DNA of 64,000 nucleotides from Nocardioides plantarum (lineage in GTDB: Bacteria > Actinomycetota > Actinomycetes > Propionibacteriales > Nocardioidaceae), in assembly GCF_006346395.1 (NCBI RefSeq), contig NZ_VDMS01000004.1, forward strand, positions 310,001-374,000, read 5' to 3'. This document shows positions 11,230 to 19,248 of this stretch, piece by piece; positions within the stretch are counted from its first letter, which is position 1; each line of letters opens with the position of its first letter. The position numbers and the translations under genes are program-made. The notes below the pieces were generated by a model. That model had not been told where the DNA came from. It did not search any database and saw only the letters and a list, made by a program, of their open reading frames with translations.

Positions 11230-12447
11230 ATGGCGACCACGACCCGCACCCGTTGCAGCGACCCGCTGCTGGAATCGGTGCGCACGCGCCGGCAGGCCGA
11301 GGCACGTGACCAGGTCGCGACCCTGACCGCCGTCTTGGACTGGGCGGTGGCCAACACCGCCGACGAGGTCGAGACCGCCGGGCTGTTGGACCCGATGGTC
11401 GAGCCCGCCCTGCACCTGGGCGGGCTGGGTTGCCCGGTGATCGGTGAGTTCGCTGCCCTGGACCTGGCCCTGTCGTTGGGGATGTCGACCGACGGTGGGC
11501 TGGCCTACCTCGGCAAGGCGTTGGAGCTGCGCCACCGGCTGCCACGGCTCTACGCGAGGGTCGTGGGTCTCGAGGTCTCGCTGTGGAAGGCGTTCCGGGT
11601 CGCCGAGCAGACCATCGCCCTGCCACCCGCCGGTGCGACCCACGTTGACCGGGTCATCAGCCCGTTCCTGCACACCTGCTCCTGGGCCCAGGTCGACCGC
11701 GCCGTCGATGCCGCCCGAGCCCATTACGACCCCGCCGAGGCCGAACGTCGCCGCCAGTCCGCAGCCGAGGAGCGCCACGCCAGCGTGGACCTGCGCGATG
11801 CCACCACCACCGGCACCGTGGAGGTGCGTGCCACCCTCGATCTGGCCGACGCCCTGGACCTCGAGACCGCCCTGCGCGGGGGCGCCCAGGTGCTGGCCGA
11901 CCTCGGCTCCACCGAGACCCTCGAGGTCCGCCGTTCCCAGGCCCTGGGTCAGATGGCCCGCCACCAGTTGGCGTTGGACCTCGAGACCGGCGGCACCGGT
12001 CGTGGTGTGACGATCTACGCCCACCTCACCGCCGAGGACACCTCAGCGGTGCTGGACAACACCCTGACCCCGGTCCTGGTCGAGCAGATCCGGCACTGGT
12101 GCCAGGCCGCTGGCACCAGGGTCACCGTCAAGCCCGTCATCGACCTCGCCTCCGACCCAACCACCACGGCCTACCGCCCCACCGAGACGATCCGCGAACA
12201 GGTCCACCTGCGCGACCGGACGTGCGTGTTCCCCGACTGCGGGAGACGCAAGGTCGACCTCGACCACATCGTTCCCTTCGACCTGGGCGGACCGACGTCA
12301 GCGCACAACCTCGCCATGCTCTGCCGCAGGCACCACCGCGCCAAGACCCACGGCCGATGGTCCTACCAGATGCTCGAACCCGGGCTCTACCAATGGACCA
12401 GCCCCACCGGTGCGACCTACACCGTCGACCGCCGCCGACGACCCTGA
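11230..12447 (+). CDS. DUF222 / HNH endonuclease protein (13E12 repeat family)
   Basis: A 405-aa protein with an N-terminal helical DUF222 domain (about 20-300) and a C-terminal HNH nuclease domain (about 330-375). The HNH part shows CVFPDCG, DLDHIVPFDLGG, HNLAMLCRRHHRAKTH: the Cys pair, the catalytic DH, and the final N and H ligands are all present, so it looks intact. Family members are scattered and multicopy in actinobacteria, and some REP13E12 genes of mycobacteria are known to be damage-inducible. The SOS box upstream supports the same here. Its role in repair or mobility is unproven. It is oriented against the surrounding minus-strand housekeeping genes and flanked by repeats, suggesting acquisition. 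Confidence 0.88.
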   Translation: MATTTRTRCSDPLLESVRTRRQAEARDQVATLTAVLDWAVANTADEVETAGLLDPMVEPALHLGGLGCPVIGEFAALDLALSLGMSTDGGLAYLGKALELRHRLPRLYARVVGLEVSLWKAFRVAEQTIALPPAGATHVDRVISPFLHTCSWAQVDRAVDAARAHYDPAEAERRRQSAAEERHASVDLRDATTTGTVEVRATLDLADALDLETALRGGAQVLADLGSTETLEVRRSQALGQMARHQLALDLETGGTGRGVTIYAHLTAEDTSAVLDNTLTPVLVEQIRHWCQAAGTRVTVKPVIDLASDPTTTAYRPTETIREQVHLRDRTCVFPDCGRRKVDLDHIVPFDLGGPTSAHNLAMLCRRHHRAKTHGRWSYQMLEPGLYQWTSPTGATYTVDRRRRP

Positions 12448-12502
12448 CCGCCCCACACCCCGCCATCCACCAGGACCGCGGGGCCACCGGCACGCCCGGA
12501 CC

Positions 12503-12619
12503 TCAGGTGCGAGTGGCGACGTAGAGCACCGACACGTAGTGCTCCTCGACCTCGCCACCGCACGCGTCGGCGACGACCGCGACCCGGTCGACGTGACCCG
12601 ATGGCTCGTGCGGCCCGGC
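12503..12619 (-). pseudogene. possible 3' remnant of an unidentified gene, downstream of era
   Basis: After the era stop (12620-12622) the same frame stays open for 38 codons and ends in a TGA at 12503. The translation has coding character, HVDRVAVVADACGG followed by EVEEHYVSVLYVATRT, but no start codon is available at its front. It could be the tail of a deleted gene or a rare readthrough extension of Era. I do not recognise the family. Confidence 0.35.
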
Positions 12620-13558
12620 TCAGAAGCCGAGCTTGCGCAGCTGGCGCGGGTCGCGCTGCCAGTCCTTGGCGATCTTGATGTGCAGGTCGAGGTAGACGGG
12701 CGTGCCGAGGAGCGCCTCGATCTGCTGGCGGGCCCGGCTGCCGACGTCCTTGAGGCGGGCCCCCTTGTGGCCGATCATGATGCCCTTCTGGGAGTCGCGC
12801 TCGACGTAGAGGTTGGCGTAGATGTCGAGCAACGGCTTGTCGGCGTCGCGGTCGGCCCGCAGGTTCATCTCCTCGACGACCACGGCGATCGAGTGGGGCA
12901 GCTCGTCGCGCACGCCCTCCAGCGCCGCCTCGCGGATCAGCTCGGCGACGATGATCTCCTCGGGGGCGTCGCTGAGCTCGCCGTCGGGGTAGAGCTGCGG
13001 CCCCTCGGGCAGCAGCCCGACGAGGAGGTCGGCGAGGAGCTGGACCTGGTCGCCGCCCTGGGCGGAGACCGGGACGATCTCGGCCCAGTCGGTGCCGGTC
13101 TCGGTGCCGAGGGTCGCGATGTCGAGCAGGTGCTGGCCGAGCTGCTCGGGCGTGGCCAGGTCGGTCTTGGTGGCGATGGCGACCTTGATGGTGCGCTTGA
13201 CCTTGCCCATCTCGCGCACGATGAAGCGGTCGCCGGGGCCGATCTTCTCGTTGGCCGGGAAGCACACCGCGACGACGTCGACCTCGGCCAGCGTGGTCTT
13301 GACCAGGTCGTTGAGCCGCTCGCCGAGCAGGGTGCGCGGCCGGTGCAGGCCGGGGGTGTCGACCAGGATCAGCTGGGCGTCGGGCCGGTGGACGATGCCG
13401 CGTACGACGGTGCGGGTGGTCTGCGGCTTGGAGCTGGTGATGACGACCTTGCTGCCGACGAGCGCGTTGGTCAGCGTCGACTTGCCGGCGTTGGGGCGCC
13501 CGACGAACGAGGCGAACCCGCTCCGGTGGGCGGGCAGCGGTGGGGGTGTCTCGGTCAT
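12620..13558 (-). CDS. era: GTPase Era
   Basis: Era is a membrane-associated GTPase that binds the 3' end of 16S rRNA during 30S assembly. The 312-aa protein has G1 GRPNAGKST, switch residues around TTRTVVRG, G3 VDTPGLHRP and G4 ATKTD. The C-terminal KH domain (about 215-305) includes GIMIGHKGARLKDVG, the GxxG RNA-binding loop. The ATG at 13558 overlaps the stop of the upstream siderophore-interacting protein (ATGA, 4 nt). The open frame extends upstream of this Met but overlaps the neighbour and lacks family similarity. Confidence 0.96.
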   Translation of the reverse strand: MTETPPPLPAHRSGFASFVGRPNAGKSTLTNALVGSKVVITSSKPQTTRTVVRGIVHRPDAQLILVDTPGLHRPRTLLGERLNDLVKTTLAEVDVVAVCFPANEKIGPGDRFIVREMGKVKRTIKVAIATKTDLATPEQLGQHLLDIATLGTETGTDWAEIVPVSAQGGDQVQLLADLLVGLLPEGPQLYPDGELSDAPEEIIVAELIREAALEGVRDELPHSIAVVVEEMNLRADRDADKPLLDIYANLYVERDSQKGIMIGHKGARLKDVGSRARQQIEALLGTPVYLDLHIKIAKDWQRDPRQLRKLGF

Positions 13559-14265
13559 GTGCTCGTCTCTGCTCGTCGTACCGGATCGACCGCGCGGGGC
13601 TGCCGGCCGGCGACCGCGCGCCAGTAGCCCATCACGTCGTACGCCGTGCTCGGGAGTGAGCGCTCGCGCATCAGGTGCTTGCGGATCGCCCGCATCTGCG
13701 CGGACTCCCCCGCCATCCAGAAGTAGCCGTCGCCCTCGGGCCACACCAGGTCGCTGACGACGTCGGCGAGCCGGCTCACCCCGTCGCCGGGCTGGCCGAG
13801 GAAGTCGACCTCGACCCCGGGCAGGTAGTCGGACATGTCGTCGGGCACCTCGGCCCAGACCCGCGTGGGTACGACGACCGACTCCACGATCCGGGCGATC
13901 GCGGGCAGCGCCGTCAGGTCGCCGACCAGCATCAGCCAGGAGGCGCCGGGCGGCATGTCGAAGGAGCCCTTGGGCTCGGTGACCGTCACCGGGTCACCAA
14001 CGCAGTCGCCGGCGGCCCACTCGGTGACCAGCCCGACGTCGTGGACGACCACGTCGAGCGTCAGCCGCTCGCCGTCCCAGAAGCGCACCGTGTAGTAGCG
14101 GCTCTGGAACTGGCCCGGCACCACGAGCCCGACCCACTCGTCGGGGATCCCGGTGCTGGTGAACCCGGCCAGACCGGGGCCGCCGAGCACGAGCCTGACC
14201 AGGTGGGCAGCCAGCGGGGTGCGCGAGAGCACCACTGCCTCGTAGGTCGCCGCCTTGGTGCTCAT
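13555..14265 (-). CDS. siderophore-interacting protein (ferric-siderophore reductase, SIP family)
   Basis: A 236-aa flavin-dependent reductase that would release iron from ferric siderophores in the cytoplasm. The N-terminal FAD-binding barrel contains RYYTVRFWDGERLTLDVVVH (RxYT motif) and the phosphate-binding segment GDPVTVTEPKGSF. The C-terminal SIP domain has GDLTALPAIARIVE and ends with a VMGYWR motif typical of ViuB-like proteins. TACGGT at 14272-14277 lies 6 nt before the ATG with no ribosome-binding site, so transcription is probably leaderless. The gene is translationally coupled to era. No IdeR box is evident at its promoter. Confidence 0.85.
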   Translation of the reverse strand: MSTKAATYEAVVLSRTPLAAHLVRLVLGGPGLAGFTSTGIPDEWVGLVVPGQFQSRYYTVRFWDGERLTLDVVVHDVGLVTEWAAGDCVGDPVTVTEPKGSFDMPPGASWLMLVGDLTALPAIARIVESVVVPTRVWAEVPDDMSDYLPGVEVDFLGQPGDGVSRLADVVSDLVWPEGDGYFWMAGESAQMRAIRKHLMRERSLPSTAYDVMGYWRAVAGRQPRAVDPVRRAETST

Positions 14266-14295
14266 CGGTCAACCGTAGTGGCCCGGGCCCCGGGG

Positions 14296-15591
14296 TCAGG
14301 AACCCCAGGTCGGGCGCAGCGCGAACCCGTCGGACCCGTCGGCGGCCGTGCGGACGGCGAGGACCTGGTGCAGCTGCACCTCGTTGCGCTCGAACCCGAC
14401 CCGGCAGGCGGCCATGTAGAGCCCCCAGACCCGCGCGGTGCCGAGCCCGACCTCGGCCACGCACTCGTCCCAGTTGTCGACCAGGTTGCGGTTCCAGTCG
14501 CGCAGGGTCATCGCGTAGTGGTGGCGCAGGTTCTCGCTGTGCATGACCTCGAGGCCGGCGTCCTGGGCCTCGGTGATCATCCGGCCCGAGCCGGTGAGCT
14601 CGCCGTCGGGGAAGACGTAGCGGTCGATGACCGCGCCGGTGCGGGTGGGCTTGTTGGTGTGCCGGGTGATGCTGTGGTTGAGCAGACGTCCCTCGGGCTT
14701 GAGCTTGTCGCGCAGGAACGCGAAGTAGGACGGGTAGTTGGCGATCCCGATGTGCTCGGTCAGGCCGATGGAGGACACCGCGTCGAAGTCGGACTCCAGG
14801 ACCTCGCGGTAGTCGAGGTGGCGGACCTCGGCGAGGTCGCCGAGGCCGGCGTCGTCGATCGCCTGCTTGGCCCACTCGGCCTGCTGGCGGCTGAGCGTCA
14901 CGCCGAGCGCCTTGACGCCGTACTCGCGGGCGGCGTGGATGACCATGCCGCCCCAGCCGCAGCCCACGTCGAGCAGCCGCTGGCCGGGCTGCAGGTCGAG
15001 CTTGCGGGCGACGAGGTCGAACTTCTCGGCCTGCGCCTCCTCGAGGGTGGCCTCGGCGGTCGGGTAGACCGCGCAGGTGTAGGCCATGGAGGGTCCCAGC
15101 ACGTGGCGGTAGAAGGCGTTGGAGACGTCGTAGTGGTGCGCGATGGCCTCGGCGTCACGGCTCATCGAGTGGCGCACGCCCTCCATCATCCGGCGCCAGC
15201 GCGGCAGGTGCTCCTGCGGCGGCGGCGGCGGCGGCTTGAGGTTGGACAGGCCCAGCCCGCGCACGATGGTGACCAGCTCGCCGGGCGTGGGCGCCCGGAA
15301 CTTCGTGTGGTCCTTGAGCTTCTGCATGACCTCGTAGGGGTTGCCCGGGTGCTCGCCGTGCACCAGGAGGTCGCCGGCGACGTAGGCGCGCGCGAGCCCG
15401 AGGTCGCCGGGCGCGGTCACGAGGTACTGCAGGCCGCGCTGGTTGACGAGCTCGAGGCCGATCTCGGCGTCCTCGGGGCCGGCCGCGCTGCCGTCGTAGG
15501 CGGTGAAGCGCAGCGGCATGCCGCCACGGGTGAGGTCGGCGACGACGTCGGCGATCTTGAAGGAGGGGGTGGATGCCACGGTGGAGCTCAC
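14296..15591 (-). CDS. tmsB: SAM-dependent methyltransferase of the cyclopropane synthase family; likely TmsB (10-methylene fatty acid synthase)
   Basis: A 431-aa protein of the cyclopropane-fatty-acid synthase family. It has SAM motif I LLDVGCGWGGM (about 206-216), the upstream segment HHYDVSNAFYRHVLG, and GLTEHIG, as in enzymes that alkylate double bonds of phospholipid acyl chains. Its GTG start at 15591 overlaps the stop of an FAD-linked oxidoreductase by 4 nt. That pairing is the tmsAB (bfa) arrangement: TmsB adds a methylene at C10 of oleoyl chains and TmsA reduces it, giving 10-methyl fatty acids such as tuberculostearate. A run of six Pro (about 120-125) forms a linker. Functional assignment rests on family and context. 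Confidence 0.75.
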   Translation of the reverse strand: MSSTVASTPSFKIADVVADLTRGGMPLRFTAYDGSAAGPEDAEIGLELVNQRGLQYLVTAPGDLGLARAYVAGDLLVHGEHPGNPYEVMQKLKDHTKFRAPTPGELVTIVRGLGLSNLKPPPPPPQEHLPRWRRMMEGVRHSMSRDAEAIAHHYDVSNAFYRHVLGPSMAYTCAVYPTAEATLEEAQAEKFDLVARKLDLQPGQRLLDVGCGWGGMVIHAAREYGVKALGVTLSRQQAEWAKQAIDDAGLGDLAEVRHLDYREVLESDFDAVSSIGLTEHIGIANYPSYFAFLRDKLKPEGRLLNHSITRHTNKPTRTGAVIDRYVFPDGELTGSGRMITEAQDAGLEVMHSENLRHHYAMTLRDWNRNLVDNWDECVAEVGLGTARVWGLYMAACRVGFERNEVQLHQVLAVRTAADGSDGFALRPTWGS

Positions 15592-16955
15592 TTTCTGCGG
15601 ACGGTCTTGTCGTAGAGGTCGGTGAGGCGCTGGTCCGGGTCGTAGGTCGCCTTGACGGCGGCGACGTGCGGTCCGTTGTAGAGCGCGTCGAAGGTCTCGC
15701 GGTCGTAGAACGACTCGGAGTAGAGGGACTTGTGGCCCCCGAGGCGGTGCACCTCGGCCTCGATGGCGCGGTTGCGCGGGGCGTCGACGGCCTCGGGCCC
15801 GACGTGCACGGTGCCCCAGAAACCGACGTTGACGTAGGGCTCCCCCGCCTCGAGCGGGTAGGCCGGCCAGGAACGCCGCGCGACGAGCGGGCAGAGCCAC
15901 ACCGGGCGCATGCCGATCTCGGCGTCGAACCACTCGAGGAACTCGGGCAGCCGGGCGGTCGGTACCTCGATGTCCTGCACGACGCGCTCGCGCTGCGGTC
16001 GGCCGGCGCGGCGGTCGAGCCGGTCGGCGATGTCGAAGCGGCGGTCGAGACCGAGCAGCCTCATGTAGACGTCGCTGCGCCGCAGGCGGCGCGGCCAGAG
16101 GCGGCGGATGCGGGGGTTCTGCGCGCCGAACGCACCGGAGCACCAGAACCAGTCGGTGTCCCAGCGCCACAGGTAGTCGTACGTCGTGAGCAGGTCGGTC
16201 TCACGCTCCTGCAGGGAGCGGAAGAACACCTTGCTGCCGGCGTAGTCGCTGGTCGGGCCGACCTCGTCGGTCCAGCGGGCCAGCGTCAGGTAGAGCTCGT
16301 CGGGGCTGAACGCGACGCCGTCGAGGCCGTCGACCCGCTCGCCGTCGTGCTCGCCGCTGGCGACGATCGCCTCGATGGTCTTGGTGAGCAGGGCCGCGTC
16401 GTCGAACCGGACGTGGCGCAGGGCGACGTACGGCGGGACCGCCTCGAGCTCGATGCGCAGCCGCGTCGCGTAGCCGAGGGAGCCGTAGGAGTTGGGAAAG
16501 GCGTCGAAGAGCTCGTCGCCGGGGCGGGTGGTGACGACCTCGCCGGCGCCGGTGAACACGTCCATCTCGAGCACCGACTCGTGCGGCAGCCCGTTGCGGA
16601 AGCTCGTCGACTCGATGCCGAGACCGGTGACGGCGCCGCCGAGGGTGATGGTGCGCAGCTGGGGGACGACGAGCGGGATCAGCCCGTGCACCAGCGTCGC
16701 GTCGACGAGGTCCTCGTAGGTGCACATGCCCTGCACGTCGGCGGTGCGCGCGTCGGGGTCGACCTCGATGACGCCGGTCAGGCCCGAGACGTCGAGGCCG
16801 GGCGCCGAGCTGGCGGCGCGCACCCGGAAGAGGTTGGTGGTGCGCTTGGCCAGCCGCACCGGCTGACCCGCCGGGATCGCGTCGTACGACGCCGCGAGCC
16901 GGGCCACCGCCGCCTCGTGTCGACGCCAGGCCTGCGTGCTCCCCGATCCACTCAC
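15588..16955 (-). CDS. tmsA: FAD-linked oxidoreductase; likely TmsA (10-methylene reductase)
   Basis: A 455-aa FAD-binding protein with a PCMH-type FAD domain (about 25-190): LAKRTTNLFRVR, VQGMCTYEDLVDATL and PQLRTITLGGAVTGLGIESTSFRNGL. A C-terminal substrate domain follows. Relatives include DprE1-like and sterol-reductase-like oxidases. Coupled to the methyltransferase, it probably reduces the 10-methylene intermediate to a 10-methyl branch, with NADPH as electron source in known systems. The GTG at 16955 is chosen because TAAGTT lies 7 nt upstream (leaderless type); a TTG 9 nt earlier is the alternative. No third gene (tmsC) follows. Confidence 0.75.
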   Translation of the reverse strand: MSGSGSTQAWRRHEAAVARLAASYDAIPAGQPVRLAKRTTNLFRVRAASSAPGLDVSGLTGVIEVDPDARTADVQGMCTYEDLVDATLVHGLIPLVVPQLRTITLGGAVTGLGIESTSFRNGLPHESVLEMDVFTGAGEVVTTRPGDELFDAFPNSYGSLGYATRLRIELEAVPPYVALRHVRFDDAALLTKTIEAIVASGEHDGERVDGLDGVAFSPDELYLTLARWTDEVGPTSDYAGSKVFFRSLQERETDLLTTYDYLWRWDTDWFWCSGAFGAQNPRIRRLWPRRLRRSDVYMRLLGLDRRFDIADRLDRRAGRPQRERVVQDIEVPTARLPEFLEWFDAEIGMRPVWLCPLVARRSWPAYPLEAGEPYVNVGFWGTVHVGPEAVDAPRNRAIEAEVHRLGGHKSLYSESFYDRETFDALYNGPHVAAVKATYDPDQRLTDLYDKTVRRK

Positions 16956-17036
16956 TCTGCGCAACTTACTCCCGCACGCGCCCGCGGGTGTGGCCGGCAG
17001 CGCGCGGGCTACGTCACAGGCCCGACCGGGAATCGG

Positions 17037-17381
17037 TCAGGACGCGACGATGTTGCCGCGCGCGTCGGCGAGGTGCACGACGACGTCGGGGCCGGCGTAC
17101 TCCTCGAGGACGGCGTGGTCCGGTGCGGTCAGCTCGGTCGCGTCGCCGAGCACGACGGCCGCGGCCAGCCCCCGGGCGCCGGAGGCGACGGCCATCGCGA
17201 CGCAGGCCTGCACCGCGGTCAGCTGCAGGGACGCGAGGTCGACGGTCGCGGCGGCGTAGGTACGGCCGTCGTGGTCCCGCACCGCGGCACCCTCGGCGGC
17301 CTGGGTGCGGGCGCGGGTCGCGCGGGCCAGGGTCACCAGCTTGGCGTCCTCGCTGCTCAGGTCGGCGCTCAGGTCGGTCAT
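17037..17381 (-). CDS. cytidine-deaminase-like protein lacking the zinc site
   Basis: A 114-aa protein with the cytidine deaminase fold pattern. The segment TYAAATVDLASLQLTAVQACVAM aligns with the Cdd pattern G.NVENASYGLTICAER, but the zinc Cys and catalytic Glu of CAE are replaced (VQA), and the second PCxxC motif is absent. It should therefore not deaminate cytidine and may be a pseudoenzyme or a binding protein. The ATG at 17381 has TAGGCT 6 nt upstream and no ribosome-binding site. It follows sppA by 4 nt. Confidence 0.7.
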   Translation of the reverse strand: MTDLSADLSSEDAKLVTLARATRARTQAAEGAAVRDHDGRTYAAATVDLASLQLTAVQACVAMAVASGARGLAAAVVLGDATELTAPDHAVLEEYAGPDVVVHLADARGNIVAS

Positions 17382-17385
17382 GGCA

Positions 17386-19098
17386 TCAGCCTAGGGAGGT
17401 GAGGCCGAGCGGCATCGACAGCACCCCGTGGGGCACGGCGATGCCGACGGAGGCGGCCAGTCGCTCGAGCACCGCCTCGGGACCCGTCGGCACCACCACC
17501 GCGGCGGCCGCCGGCGACTCGCTCGACTCGGCCGGGCGGAGCCGCTGCAGCCACTCGAGCGACGAGGGCGACGGAAGCCGGACGTCGTCGGGATCCAGGC
17601 CCGCCAGGCCGCAGGCTCGCTCGAGGGCCAGGCGGGTGCCGCCGAGGTGGTCCACCAGCCCGCGCTCGTGGGCGTCGACGCCGACCCACACGCGGCCGCG
17701 GGCCAACGGCTCGAGGACGGCCAGGTCGAGACCCCGGTCGGCGGCGGCCTTGGTGGTGAAGTCGGCGTAGACCTCGTCGAGCCAGGCGTCGAGCACCTGC
17801 CACTCGTCGTCGGTGAACGGCCGGCCCGGGGCGAGGAACCCGGCGCGTGGGCCGGCGTCGATCGCCTCGGTCACGATCCCGACCCGGTCGAGCAGCCGCG
17901 CGACGACCATCTTTCCGGCGAGCACGCCGATCGAGCCGGTGAGCGTGGTGGGCTGGGCGACGATCTCGTCGCACGGCATCGCGACGAAGTAGCCGCCGGA
18001 CGCGGCCGCCGTGCCCATCGTCGCGACGACCGGGCGTCCGGACTCGCGCAGTCGCAGCACCTCGCGACGGATGGCGTCGCTGGCGACGTAGGACCCACCA
18101 GGGCTGTCGACCCGCAGGACGACCGCCTTGACCTCGTCGTCGCGGCCGACCTCGCGCAGGCGGGCGCCGATCCGGTCGGCGCCGGCCTGGGAACCGGAGC
18201 CGGCACCGAGCACGATCGGGCCGGTCACGTCGACGACCGCGACCGTCGGCCGGTGGCGCTGGTGGAGCGCACCCAGCCGGCTGGACGCGCTGCCCTGCTG
18301 GGCCTGCGCCCATCGGTGCACGTAGGTGGGCTCCCACGCCGGGGTCCACGTCCGGCGGGCGTGGGCGTAGACCTCGTCGCGGTAGCCGACGCGGTCGACC
18401 AGACCCGCCTCGAGCGCGTCAGCAGCCGAGAGCGGCGCTCTCGCCATGGCGGCGCGGACGTCGGCGGCGTCGAGCGATCGTCGGGAGGCGACGCGCGCGA
18501 CGGTGTCGTCGACGATCGCGTCGGCCATCCGCTGCACCATCTCGCGGTTGGCCTGGCTGACCTCGGTGGCGGCGAGCTGGTCGGCGGCCGACTTGTACTC
18601 GTGGCGCTGCCCGAACTCGGGGTCGATGCCGAGCTTCTCGAGTCCGCCGCGCAGCAGCGTGATGCCGAGGTGCACGCCGGTCAGCCCGAGCGCACCCGAC
18701 GGCTGCACCCAGATCTCCCGCGCATTGACCGCCAGTCGGTAGCCGTTCAGGCCGCTGGTGAGCTCACCGAACGTCGCGGTCCAGGCGATCGACGGCTTGT
18801 CCTGGGAGAAGTCGGCGATCATGGCCCCGACCTCGTCGGCCACGCTCAGGGGCAGCGGGCAGGTGCCGACGTGGACCAGCAGCCCCAGCACGTCGTCGTC
18901 GGCGGCGGCCCGGCGCAGTCCGTCACCGACCGCACGCAGCGAGGGGGCGTGGCGGGCGCGCAGCGCCTCGAGCGGGTGTCGCGGCGGGCCGGTCCGCAGG
19001 CCGTGGCCCAGGTCGAGCTCGAGCACGGCGCGCGGGCCGCGCGGGGCCAGGCCGGGGATCGAGCGGAGGCCGGGGATCGGGAGTGCACGCAGGTCCAT
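17386..19098 (-). CDS. sppA: signal peptide peptidase SppA (protease IV type)
   Basis: A 570-aa double-length SppA that degrades cleaved signal peptides. As in E. coli SppA, the catalytic dyad is split between two repeats: Lys169 in RHEYKSAAD of the first half and Ser367 in TAAASGGYF of the second. The conserved RVDSPGGSYVASDAIRREV and TGSIGVLAGK segments are present. Unlike the E. coli enzyme, there is no N-terminal transmembrane helix, so it may be cytoplasmic or peripheral. TAGGCT lies 6 nt before the ATG (leaderless type). A long inverted repeat separates it from the CBS protein upstream. Confidence 0.9.
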   Translation of the reverse strand: MDLRALPIPGLRSIPGLAPRGPRAVLELDLGHGLRTGPPRHPLEALRARHAPSLRAVGDGLRRAAADDDVLGLLVHVGTCPLPLSVADEVGAMIADFSQDKPSIAWTATFGELTSGLNGYRLAVNAREIWVQPSGALGLTGVHLGITLLRGGLEKLGIDPEFGQRHEYKSAADQLAATEVSQANREMVQRMADAIVDDTVARVASRRSLDAADVRAAMARAPLSAADALEAGLVDRVGYRDEVYAHARRTWTPAWEPTYVHRWAQAQQGSASSRLGALHQRHRPTVAVVDVTGPIVLGAGSGSQAGADRIGARLREVGRDDEVKAVVLRVDSPGGSYVASDAIRREVLRLRESGRPVVATMGTAAASGGYFVAMPCDEIVAQPTTLTGSIGVLAGKMVVARLLDRVGIVTEAIDAGPRAGFLAPGRPFTDDEWQVLDAWLDEVYADFTTKAAADRGLDLAVLEPLARGRVWVGVDAHERGLVDHLGGTRLALERACGLAGLDPDDVRLPSPSSLEWLQRLRPAESSESPAAAAVVVPTGPEAVLERLAASVGIAVPHGVLSMPLGLTSLG

Positions 19099-19125
19099 GC
19101 CGCGAGCCTAGGAGGCTCGACCACA

Positions 19126-19242
19126 CGTCGGCTGAGGTGCGAGGCCGGCCACGGCCGAGCCTCGAAGCCACCGCGCCGGCGTACGGACGGCACGCACGGT
19201 GCCGTGGCTTCGAGGCTCGCTGCGCTCGCACCTCAGCCGACG
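19126..19242. repeat. 117-bp two-stem inverted repeat
   Basis: Outer arms of 18 bp (19126-19143 with 19225-19242) and inner arms of 15 bp (19157-19171 with 19204-19218) are perfectly complementary. They are separated by unequal spacers, so the DNA or RNA can form a long hairpin with an internal bulge. It fills the gap between sppA and the CBS gene. It could stop transcription from the latter, or be a dispersed palindromic element. Confidence 0.85.
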
Positions 19243-19248
19243 GCGACG

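Noticed and set aside
10594..12500. Prophage or integrative element
   Set aside because: Only an HNH gene and repeats; no integrase, replication or structural genes and no matching att-like direct repeats were found.
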